Both the position numbers and the translations under genes were made by a program. Below, in pieces: positions 45,287 through 55,919 of a DNA stretch of 64,000 bases. The stretch is from Malus domestica (Eukaryota > Streptophyta > Magnoliopsida > Rosales > Rosaceae): assembly GCF_042453785.1 (NCBI RefSeq), contig NC_091676.1:565501-629500 (forward strand). Reading direction: 5' to 3'. Numbering within the stretch: the stretch's first letter is position 1; each line of letters begins with the position of its first letter. The notes under the pieces were generated by a model, which saw only the letters and a program-made list of their open reading frames with translations, searched no databases and had not been told where the DNA came from.

Positions 45287-48223
45287 ATGGCGATGATAGT
45301 ACAATTGCTTAACAATCCCTGCCGCGGCCGAGGTCTTCCTGATCATCTAAAGCTTTGTCCTTGTAATTTTATCCAAACCCAAACCCTAAGTTCTACCCGG
45401 TCCTCACTGTTTTCACCACCAACTCCTTCCACTGAGATACCCACGTTCGAACCAACTTCCCAACATCATCGAGGCCACTTCTCCACATCAGGTATTCTTG
45501 TCTATATTTGTTCTTTTGTGGGTTTTTTTTTTATATACATTTTTAGATTTTTTTTTATTGAAAATAAAATATTTCATGGCAATTTTTTTCATTGGACTAG
45601 TTGTTCGGTCATTGAGAGATTGCATGATCGAATTAAGCTGTAGGCACAATGGAATGCATTCTGTTAAATCCATACTTAGGTAATTTTTTTTTTTCTCTGT
45701 TTTGATGGTTTATGTAGTTTTGTATAAATTGTTTATTTATTTGTATAATGGCCTATTCAAGCACGTCATCTCATATAAAAGATATGTCAAGTATTATTCT
45801 ATTGATTCCATCGAATACAACAACAAAGCTTTTGGACATTAAGTTAAAGTATAATGAATATCAAGAGTTTCAACATCTGTTTTCATTTAAGACTTGTAAT
45901 ATATAATTCGTGCAAATCTTACTATATTCCCCTGCTATCTTATTTTCCAAAATAAGAAATTGTCCAAGTCCACTTGACAATGATGGGAGGCATTCTCCAT
46001 CTATATTTCTTTTGCAAAACTTTTTGAACAACGTGTTGATTGCCCAAGGGGTTAGCTCACAATTGGAAAATTAGATTACAACTAGCTATTGGACAAGCTA
46101 AATATAATGATTGGACCAGCATGGTAATAAAATTTTGCAACTTCAAGGAAGATAGTGCTTGAGATTTCCTAAGATTTAGTCAAATTTTGGTGGACCACAC
46201 CCGTGACGAGTTATTTTACATGTCTTGTTTGTTGTTCAAGTTTAAACTTTTAAATTTTGTTTAATATTTTTCCTTTTATTTTTTTAGTTATCTTTGACTG
46301 ACGTTAAACTTGACGTAGCCTTAAGTCAGGCTTACCGTGGGTTCTTACATGTCACTTTCAAAGTAGTTTCCAAGTCAAACAATACCTAGTGGAGTTTACG
46401 TCAACGTAGAGTTTCGAGTAAGTTATTAGATTCATGTCATATTCTTATTATTAGTTATTTATATATCTTGGGGAATAGAGTAAAGTAAAAGTGGTGTACT
46501 GTTTCTATTATTACAAGACTTCGCTATCTTAATGGACAGTAATGAATTCGAATTAGCTCCGAGCTGCCCTTCATTTCGGATGGTGAGATGAGTGAAGACT
46601 CTCAAGTAAGAGGATCAAACATTTGGCGAAAGCTTTGAGGACTTGAACATGTAATCAGTGTGATGCATAAGATTTTGGAACTAAATCACACCGATTACAC
46701 GTTCAAGTCCTCAAAGCTTTCACCAAATGTTTGATCCTCTTACTTGAAAGTCTTCACTCGTCTCACCATCCGAAATTGAGGGCAGCTCGGAGCTAATTCA
46801 AATTCAGTATTGTCCATTGAGATAACGAAGTCCCTGTAACAATATAAACAGTACACCCACTTTTATTTTACTATATTCCGCAAGTTATATAAAATAATAA
46901 TTAATAATCAATAATAAAAATATGACATGAATTTAATAACTTGCTCGAAGCTCCACGTTGACGTAAACTCCACTAGGTATTGTTTGACTTCGAAAATGAC
47001 ATGTAAGATCCCAGGGTAAGCCTGATTTAAGGCTACGTCAAGTTCAACGCCAGTCAAAGACAACTAAAAAAACAAAGGAGAAATATTAAACAAAATTTAA
47101 AAGTTTAAAGTTGAACAACAAAAAAGACATGTAAAATACCACGTCGCGGGTGTAGACCACAAAAATTTGAATAAATCTTAGGAAATCTCAGGCACCATCT
47201 TCCTTGAAGTTGCAAAATTTGATTACCATGCTGGTCCAATCATTATATTTAGCTTGTTCAATAGCTAGTTGTAAACTAATATTCCAATTGTGAGTTGGAC
47301 TAACCCTTTGGGCAATCAACATGTTATTCAAAAAGTTTTGCATAAGAGATATAGATGGAGAATGCCTCCCATCATCGTCAATTAGACTGCTGCCAGTGGA
47401 CAAGTCCACTAACGGTAATAGTTTCTTATTTTAGAAAATAAGATAGAAAAGAATATAGTAAGATTCGCAAGAATTATATATCCAAGTCTTAAATGAAAAC
47501 AGGTGTTGAAAATCTTAATATTCATAGTCCTCTAACTTAATGTCCAGAAGACCAAAACTCCAAGAGGAGCAAAATCTTTTCGGATGTCATGATTTGAAGT
47601 ATTAGTGCAACTCAATTCAAAAGCTTTGTTAATTTGAAGTATTAGTGCAACTCAATTCAAAAGCTGTTGTTGTATACGATGGAATCAACAGAAATATCAA
47701 TAGAATAATACTTGTTATGTCTTTTGCATGAGATGACGTGCTTGAATAGGACCCTATACGAATAAATAAACAATTCACAATTTATACAAAACTACACAAA
47801 CCATCAAACAAAGAAAAAAATTACCTGAGTACGGATTTAATAGAATGCATTCCACTATGCCTATGGCTTGATTCGAGCATGCAATCTCGCAACGACGAAC
47901 TAGTCCAATGAAAAAAATTGCTGTGAAATATTCTATTTTCAATAAAAAAATCTACAAATATATAAAAATAAATAAAAAAACCCACAAAAGAACAAATATA
48001 GACAAGAATTCCTCTTGTGGAGAAGAGGTCTCGGTGATACTAGGAAGTTGGTTCGAACGCGGGTGTCTCAGTGGAAGGAGTTGGTGGTGAAAACGGTGAG
48101 GACTGGGTAGAACTTAGGGTTTGGGTAAAATTACAAGGAAAAGCTTCAGATGATCGGGAAGACGTCGGTAGCGATCGTGCTAGGGATTGCTACGATTGTC
48201 AAGTAATCGTACTATCATCACCA
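45287..48223. repeat. Palindrome D: 2.9-kb tail-to-tail duplicate of a gene fragment
   Basis: Arms 45287-46663 and 46684-48223 around a 20-bp loop. Each arm runs from a start codon region (MAMIVQLLNNPCRGRGLPDH, 45288 on) through intron-like stretches, a second exon ending at CATACTTAG|GTAAT, a KYYSIDSI/NNKAFEL block and a SPSISLMQNFLNN-type block, to the last exon (SMDSNEFELAPSC) at the centre. The right arm carries an extra duplicated 45-bp segment near 47600-47670. Both arms have stops, so neither codes. The gene family is not recognised. The N-terminus is Ser/Thr/Pro-rich and may be a transit peptide. Confidence 0.85.
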
Positions 48224-48999
48224 TTATCATCATCCATAATAAGTCTTTTCCTTATATCCAAATATGTTATATAGCTTCTTCGGTGTCCCAATTGGAGAAA
48301 AACTATGATGCAATTAAAGTGGAATTTAAAAAAAATTAGTATTGTTATACTAAAAAGTTAAAAAAAATGAAAATGTATATTTAATTACTACACCATTATT
48401 TTAATAGGCAATGTATACAAGTAAATTTCTTCCGACCAATGGCCAATCTTCTTGGTTAAATAATATGTAGAAAACGTTTAACTGAAATGCTTAGAATACA
48501 AATAATATCTCAATTCTCCAAAATATACCAACTAATATTAACACGTGAACAATGTTGATCAAAAGAGGAAGTTAAAGATCACTAGGACTTAAGTAATGCA
48601 TGATCTTGCACCGAGTGTAATATATTACAATATCAAATAATATAAAGGCTTGCTACCAAAAAAAATAAAAATAATTTAAAGGCAAAACAGAAAGCTTGGC
48701 TGCTTGTTAAATACTTAGATAATGATATCAAATGATTCTATTTCAACATGTATTATCACATTCTTGAGCTGGTAAGGCAACTAAGCTTCATCCCCTTGTT
48801 TTATTAATATCTTCCATGTGCATGCTTGGCTTGCTTTCATTTTCCTATATAATTGTCCCTTAACCTCAGCTCATTTTTCTTTCACTCTCACATCTAATCA
48901 CCCACACCCAGTGATCTACGTAGCCAAAAATGAACTCAAAAATATTCTTTCTAATACAAATTGGGTAGCAGAAAGTATGAAGGTTGGTCATGCAGCTAA

Positions 49000-49525
49000 G
49001 GAACGATGTCGTTCCTCTATTTACTAAGAACTTCCGTGCAATTTGCACAAGGGAGAAAGGGATGGGAGATTTTGGTTATCCGCTCCATTATAAGGGAACA
49101 AAAATTATAAAAGTGTCAAGGGGAGGCAATTGGAGGGAAATGACATTCATTTTGGTGCGAAACCTAAAGGGGTGAACATCTTTTTCAAAGAGATTTTTAT
49201 TTATCATCAGTTATCCCAAAAAAACAACAAAACACATAAACACTTCAATATCAATGAGGTGGTAGTAGAGCTAGTACATGGATTATCCCAAAGGTTTCAA
49301 CCGTCTTCCTCACACCAAATGGTCACTATCCATGTGCCATAATGGAGAAGATAAGTTCCGCTCTAAATTTTTTATTATATTCAATTTCATACCTGAATAT
49401 GATAATTTATTTATTGTTATTGGGAAGGTAATCAAAGACAATGATGAAATTTTGGATGCTATAAAGCGTTGTGGTTCAAGGAAAAGTGAGCGAAGATATT
49501 ACAATCATCAACTGTTGGGAAGTTA
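49000..49525 (+). pseudogene. Cyclophilin-type peptidyl-prolyl isomerase pseudogene (left arm)
   Basis: Blocks PLFTKNFRAICTREKGMGDF then GYPLHYKGTKIIKVSRGG correspond to the cyclophilin ENFRALCTGEKG...PLHYKGS.FHRVI region. Later VIGKVIKDNDEILDAI corresponds to FGKVVEG.E.LDAIEK near the C-terminus. The catalytic FHRVIPGFM Arg block and the central MANAGPNTNGSQFF block are degraded, and frame changes occur. Non-functional. Confidence 0.72.
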
Positions 49526-49959
49526 AGGATGGCGATAATGGAGGGGCTTAGACCTCGACATGAGGTTTTCTATGTGTTTTTTTTAATTGCTACTTTCTCT
49601 GCTTTCTTTTGGTGCTTAATTTCCATTTTTTTTTTCTTTCAGTGTTTTTCTTTTCTTTCCTTTCTATGTCGTTCGAACGTATGCTGTTGTTTGAATTTTA
49701 TGAAATAAAATGATCAGTTAATAATTTATTTTAATGATTTTATGATGTTCTTAATTTTTAACTTATTATTTTACTATATAAAATTCAAGCAACAGCATAC
49801 TTTACAACGGCATAAAGGAAAGAAAAGACAAAATACCGAAAGAAAAAAAAACACAAAAAATTAAGCACCAAAAGAAAGCAGAGAAAGAAGCAATTATAAA
49901 AAACACAGAAAACCTCATGCCAAGGTTGAAGCCACTCTATTATCGCCATCCTTAACTAC

Positions 49960-50580
49960 CCTTCAGTAGATGATTGTAATATCTTTGCTCACTTTTCCTT
50001 GAAGTGAACCATATAACTCTATAGCATCCAAAATTTCATCATTGTCTTCGATTACCTTACCAATAACAATAAACGAATTATCATATTCAAGTATGTCATT
50101 GAATGTAATAAAAAACTTGGAGAGGGAACTTATCTTATTCATCACGGCACATGGACAGTGACCATTTGGTGTGAGGAAGACGGATGACACATTTGGGATA
50201 ATCCATATATTGGCTTAAGTATCATATCATTGATATTGAAGTGCTTATATTTATTTGCTGTTTTTTTTTTTTTGGGATAACTGATGGTATATGGGAAACC
50301 CCTTTGATATAGATGTTTTCCCTCAAGGCTCTGCACCATAATGAATGTCCCCTCCCCCAACTGCCTCCCCTAACCATTTTTGTAACTTGCATTCCCTTAT
50401 AATCAAGCGGATAACCAAAAGCTCACACCCTTTTCTCTTTTGTGCAAAATGCATGAAAGTTCTCAACAAATAGAGGAACAACATCATTCCTTAGCTGCAT
50501 AACCACTCTCCCTACTTTCTACCACCCAATTTGTATTAGAAAAAACAATTTTGAGTTCAATTTTGGCTATGTAGATCACT
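49960..50580 (-). pseudogene. Cyclophilin-type pseudogene (right arm, inverted copy)
   Basis: Inverted twin of the left-arm copy and somewhat better kept: KKTANKYKHFN, SLSKFFITFNDILEYDNSFI, VIGKVIEDNDEILDAIELYG, SLQGKVSKDITIIYCG. The last matches the family end (SQSGKTSKPVVIADCG). Stops and frame changes remain. Confidence 0.72.
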
Positions 50581-51375
50581 GGGTGTGAGAGATACAGGTG
50601 TGGGTGATTAGATATGAGAGTGAAAGAAAAATGAGCTGAGATAAAGTGAGGTTGAGGGACAGTTATATAGGGAAATGAAAGCAAGCCAAGCAAAACCAAG
50701 CATGCAGACGGACAATAACAATAAAACAAGGGGTTGAAGCCGAGCTGAGCTCCTCTACAGGCTCAAGAATATGATAATACATGTTGAAATAGAATCATTT
50801 GATACCATTATCTAAGTATTTAACAAGCAGCTATGCCAAGCCGTCTGTTTTTCCCTTACATTTTTTTTTTGTAGCAAGCCTTTACATTATTTGATATCGT
50901 AATATATTACACAAGGTACAAAATCATACATTAATCTAGTCCTAGTGATCTTCTACTTCCTATTTTGATCAACATTGTTCACTTGTTAATATTAGTTGAT
51001 ATATTTTGAAGAATTGTGATATTATTTGTATTATGAACATCATTTTACACTTGAAACTACTTATACGTTGAGTTAATGAATGAGCATTCCAGTTAATCAT
51101 TTTCTACATATTATTTAACTAAGGAGATTACCATGGTCATTACCAAATTGACAGTAAATAAGTTTACTTATATATTGCCTCTTAAAATAAGGGTATAGTA
51201 TGCAAATACACTTTCATGCATTTTAACTTTTTAGTATAACAATACTAATTTTTTTGAAATACCACCTTAATTGCATCCCAATTTTGCATCCCAATTTCTC
51301 CAATTGGGAAACCAAAGAAGAAGCCATAAAATATATTTGGATATAAGGAAAATACTTATTATGGATGATAAAAAT

Positions 51376-53185
51376 GTGCCCTTAAGAAAAAGGCTTATTA
51401 CATTCATCATCACATATTGTTGAATAAATCTCATATACTTAATCTTAATAAACCTCACATATTTTTCTATAATACCATCACACCCCTACATTTTCAACAT
51501 ACACCGTATATTTTCCACAACACTTGCACCCCACATTTTTTATGCATCTTCACATCTTATAGTACTTATTTTTAATTTTATAAATTAAATTGACTTGGGA
51601 GTAAACCCTCTCTGAGAATCATACAGCTCAATTATTTGCTAAAAATCATACACCTCAAGGTGAAAATTATTTGAAATAACAGGCTTAAATAAATATTGGG
51701 TAGTATGGTTTCTTGGGGGAATCACACGCAAGTATTTGGGAAGAAAGAAAAAAAGCCCTCCTATGAATTAATTTAAGCCTATTACATTGTAACCCAGACT
51801 GAGCTGATAACACAGACTTGTAGCTTAAAATCCATAAGTATATTAGAAAGGCTTAAATAACACAAACTTATGGCCTAAATAAGGCATATATTTTGGGAAG
51901 CAAAAGCAAGCTTAAATAATTACCGATGTCTGTTTTTTAGTACAATGATATATTTTTACACTATGGAATGGGAAGTTTGGCTATGACACACCCCGACTCG
52001 GAATGTCCACCTGGACATCCGAATCGCGATGTGCTAGCCAAGACTTGGAAGTGACTAAATTAGAGTGCGCATGTGAGCGGAGATATAACCCATATCACAT
52101 AAGTGATGTCAGAGCATAGATAAATTGCAATAAAAAAAAAGAGTATAGATATTTATACCGAAAAGAGAAGTCTCGTACGTAATAGCTTTACCAACAATCC
52201 TCATTGTCATGAAACCTCTGCCACTAAAATCATGAATGGGCAAAAAACAAGGGTGAGTAAAGTTTTCTAAAACCTTTTCAAAAAATGTAACCCCTGCAAA
52301 CCAAGTATATGGTTTCCCAAAAATATTACCATAGTAGTATGTAATAGGTACCCTGCAGCAAAAGTGAGTCAAAAATGTAGGGCACAACAAGAAGGTATCT
52401 CAATATTAAATCACAAACCGTAAATCAATGCTAATTCATTTATGTAGGCACATAAGTCCATTGCAAAGGTATTCAAACAATGGAACAGGCACATGACTTT
52501 GTATTAGAACTTCACCAGAAATTGAGGTAATTCATCAGAGCATCAACACAGACGAAATCGAGTCAAATCCTCTTCGGATTCGACAAGACTCGCCAAATTT
52601 TCTTGCCGGAGCTAGGGAGTTTCCCAGGGTTAAAACCTTCGAATCTCAACTCGAAACTAACATATAAGGGTTTTAGGACATTACCTCAGATGAGGAACTC
52701 GTCGGAGTTCCGTCGGAGAAGCTTGCCGAAAACTGGAGATTCGAAGAACACAGCATGCATGAATAAATAGTCCCCAACTCAATGAATTTAACTTCCAAAA
52801 TCTTAGAAAATACAATCTAAGAAACTCAGGGACTTACCTAAAACATATTTAGGTACAATTGGGGGCGGGGGGAATCGAATCCACTTCGGATTCGACGGAT
52901 TTCCTTCGAACACACCCGTCAATTTCTGGAAAACAAGAATAGAGTGCATGCACAGATTAGTACCTTCCATTTGGACTGAAAACCACTCAACAAAACAGAA
53001 TAGGGCAGTGAGCCTCACCTGAGTTCGAGTTTCAGAGATTTGAAGCTCTCGGCTTCAATGGCAGAACACACAGAGGTGTTCTAATAATGCATGCAAGGTT
53101 ACACCTGAGTTCCCCAGGTCCCAAGGATTCTAGATATATATGGTTTTGGTGTTGGATTTGTGGTGAGAGTGAGGGTTCTCCGTCA
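51376..53185. other. Probable LTR-derived DNA, boundaries unclear
   Basis: From about 51984 (TGACACACCCCGACTCGG) to about 53185 the sequence has the look of an LTR-type repeat: CG-containing tracts, repeated GATTCGA/TCGGA segments, and purine-rich sequence. I could not find a matching second end or target duplication, nor any coding part. 51376-51983 is plain AT-rich DNA. Confidence 0.3.
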
Positions 53186-53937
53186 GTGCTAAAGAGAGAG
53201 TGTCGAGAGACAAAGAGAGTTTTAGAAGAGAGTTCCGCAAATCATGAGGGAAGAAGTTGGGTGGGTAAAGAGAGAAGAGAGAACCGGTTTTTAAAAAAAA
53301 AACAAAAATGATGGTGGTGTCTGTGTGAGTTGATGGGACACAACAAGGGGTTTTCAAAACCCAACAAAATAAAAAAAAAATTTCCTTCCCACTTGCATCG
53401 GTTAGTACATGCAGGTAATAACTCCGCAAAAGGCAGATTTCAGTGTCCCAAAAACAACCAGCACGCTGCACAAGAAAATTTATCTCAGGTAAATTTAAAT
53501 TAATTCGAAAATAACTTGATCGTTATAATTTTGGATTAAGTTTTGTTTATGGTCACGTAAGTATCATTTATGTAAATAATTTATTACTCTTATTGATTAG
53601 AAGAAGATTAAGGCAAAAAATACGAATGGGAGATTGATGTAAGCCAGAACTTCAGAACACCAAGCACATGGACTACCATGACTCAGATGTCCTGTTTAAT
53701 TTTTTATCAGTGGTCATTCATGATTCACCGGTGGAGATATTTGGTCAGCTATCTCCCTTGTTGGAGATATTATGATTCTGCCTACCCTATCCTGGGATTC
53801 CTATCTCTCCTCTCCCTATACAATTTTCCGACAAGTTGAAATAAAGATTTTTTTTTTTTTAGTAACCATTGAAAAATGCCTACAGACTCCCACTGATAAA
53901 AGAAAGGAACGTTTGTTTTACCAAAAAAAAAAAAAAA

Positions 53938-54013
53938 TGAAAGTTTGCACACTTAAGCACGCAAAAGATCGAGACATTTATACATGCATACCTATGCTTG
54001 TGCAAACTTTCCT
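53938..54013 (+). other. Short stem-loop
   Basis: GAAAGTTTGCACA and its exact complement TGTGCAAACTTTC bound a loop of about 45 bp. It lies in the centre of palindrome F. Could fold in RNA, but nothing shows it is a miRNA gene. Confidence 0.5.
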
Positions 54014-54019
54014 TCCTTT

Positions 54020-54180
54020 TTTTTTTTGAGAACTTTAACGAAAAACTTCCGGTACTATTCACTTTAACGAAAAATCACATTTTTACACTAAAAAGTCAAT
54101 CCTGGTACTATTCACTTTACCCTTTATTTTGTCCTTATCATTAAAACTCAAAGTTTTCAAGCCCTTTTCATTAGTTTTCC
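54020..54180. mobile_element. MITE-like repeat, family 4
   Basis: GAACTTTAACGAAAAACTTC, then CACTTTAACGAAAAATCACA, TTTTTACACTAAAAAGTCAA, ending TTTTCATTAGTTTTCC. A shorter, internally deleted copy is at 61468-61566. Confidence 0.7.
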
Positions 54181-54326
54181 TTTTTTTTTTGGGTAAAACA
54201 AACGTTTCTTTTCTTTTATCAGTGAGAGTCCGTAAGCATTTTTCAATGGCTACAAATTTTTTTTTTTGGGTAAAACAAAAGTTCCTTTCTTGTATCAGTG
54301 AGAGTCTGAAGGCATTTTTCAATGGA

Positions 54327-54536
54327 TAAGGATTGTCTGCCTTACATTTTCCATGTCATTTCATGCTTTCTTATTTTGTGTTGTCACGGTTAAGTCAAGT
54401 TAATATTTTATATTATTTTTTTTATAAAAATAATAAGACAAAAATAAATAGTAATATAAAATGTTGACATAACTTAACCATGACCACACAAACAAACAGA
54501 AAGACATGAAAAAAAGGAAGAGCAGACAATCCTTGG
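54327..54536. mobile_element. MITE, family 5, first copy
   Basis: TIRs ATAAGGATTGTCTGCC and GCAGACAATCCTTG with inverted TTGTCACGGTTAAGTCA inside. Flanked by TTTTTCAATGG on both sides (9-11 bp duplication), which fits a Mutator-like non-autonomous element. Confidence 0.8.
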
Positions 54537-55068
54537 CCTTTTTCAATGGCTACAAAAAAAAAAAACTCATTATTTCAGCTTGTCGGAAAATTGTATAGGG
54601 GGAGGAGGGATGGGAACCCCAGGATGGGTGTAGGCAGAATCATAATATCTCCAACAAGGGAGTTAGCTGACCAAATATCTCCACCGGTGAATCATGAATG
54701 ACCACTGATAAAAAATTAAGCAGGACATCTGAGTCAAGGTAGTCCCATGTGCTTGTGTGTTATGGCTTACATCAATCTGCCATTACTATTTTTGCCTATC
54801 TTCTTCTGATCAATAAAATTAATAAATTATTTACATGATGGTACTCATTTTTACGAAGCAAACGAATTTAATTCGAAATTATAATGATTAAGTTATTTTC
54901 AAAATAGTGTAAATTTAGCTGAGATAAAGCCTAATTTTCTTGTGTGTGCACCACTGCATGGTTGTTTTTGGAAAACTGAAATCTGCCTTTTCGCGGAGTT
55001 ATTACCTGCATGTACTAACCGATGCAAGTGGGAAGAAAAAAAATATTTTATTTTGTTAGGTTTTGAAA

Positions 55069-55259
55069 ACGGATTGTCTGCCCTCTTAGGTGTGGTGTCC
55101 TTCCATGCCCTCCTATTTTGTGCGGTCACGGTTAAGTCACGTCAATATTTTATATTAATTTTTTAATGAAATAATAAGACAAAAAACAATAAAAATATAA
55201 AATATTAACGTGTCTTCGCACAAAATAGGAGAACATGAAAGGACAACACATGGCAGACA
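55069..55259. mobile_element. MITE, family 5, second copy inside palindrome F right arm
   Basis: GGATTGTCTGCC to GGCAGACATTCCTTATCA, with inverted GTCACGGTTAAGTCACG inside. It interrupts GGTTTTGAAAAC, and TTTGAAAAC is present on both sides (9-bp target duplication). The left palindrome arm has the empty site GGGGTTTTCAAAACCC. Confidence 0.85.
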
Positions 55260-55447
55260 TTCCTTATCATTTGAAAACCCCTTGTTGTGTCCCATCAACT
55301 CACACACATCAGCATCAGTTTTGTTTTTTTTCAAAACCGGTTCTCTCTTCTCCCTCTAGCCACTCAACTTCTTCCCTCATGATTTGCAGAACTCTCTTCT
55401 AAAACTCTCGTTCTCTCTCGACATTCTCTCTTTAGCACTGAGAGAGA

Positions 55448-55918
55448 ATATTTCGGCAAACCAATATCGAAAACTATAGCGAAATCCCTTTATAATTAAT
55501 AACCATTGCTTGTTTATACGTTAGGCTAGGGCAATGTGCCCATGCTTTGGGCTCGAGTTGAAGTAGAACAGTAGCAAATTCCTACAAATATTGAATGCAG
55601 TAAGAAACAGACACATACATATAAACTCAACCTAAGCATATAACAACTCAGTTTCTAATGGCATATTTGGTTTCAAATTTAACAAATTGAGGCAGAAAAA
55701 AAAGAGATACACCCTTAAGTGTTGGTGGTGAGATTGCATTTTTATTTGATGTAGTTCTTACTGCATTCGATATTTGTAGGAATTCACTACTGTTCTACTT
55801 CAACTCGAGCCCAAAGAATGGGCACATTGCCCTAGCCTACCGTATAATCAAGCAATGCTTATTAATTATAAAGGAATTTCACTTAGTTTTCGATGTTGGT
55901 TTGCCGAAATATTTACCG
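55448..55918. mobile_element. TIR element (about 470 bp, arms about 160 bp)
   Basis: Arms 55448-55608 and 55758-55918: TATTTCGGCAAACCAA at the left and its inverse TTGGTTTGCCGAAATA at the right, with mirrored GGGCTCGAGTTGAAGTAGAA. The 150-bp middle is unique and non-coding. Confidence 0.82.
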
Positions 55919-55919
55919 T

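Larger units (their letters stand above)
48228..51375. repeat. Palindrome E: 3.1-kb inverted duplicate carrying a cyclophilin remnant
   Basis: Arms 48228-49724 and 49762-51375 around a 37-bp AT loop. Both arms hold, outside to centre, a conserved 5' region with a TATA-like TATATAATTG / TATATAGG, a degenerate cyclophilin coding region, and a 3' region with TTTCTTTTGGTGCTTAA. The left end begins 5 bp after palindrome D ends. A third, single copy of the outer 400 bp lies at 58005-58405. Confidence 0.87.
53186..55441. repeat. Palindrome F, interrupted by two MITE copies
   Basis: Left arm 53186-53890 and right arm 54533-55441 are inverted copies, e.g. CTATCTCCCTTGTTGGAGAT near 53751 against ATCTCCAACAAGGGAGTTAG near 54646. 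The centre (53890-54533) is a jumble: a short stem-loop, a family 4 MITE (54020-54180), duplicated arm ends (54186-54260, 54268-54325) and one family 5 MITE. A second family 5 copy splits the right arm. No coding content recognised. Confidence 0.8.

Noticed and set aside
51984-53185. Complete LTR retrotransposon
   Set aside because: Sequence style fits LTR DNA, but no paired end, target duplication or coding region could be found, so only a low-confidence note is given.
54020-54330. ORFs on both strands with Phe/Lys runs
   Set aside because: They consist of MITE and poly-T sequence in the centre of palindrome F.
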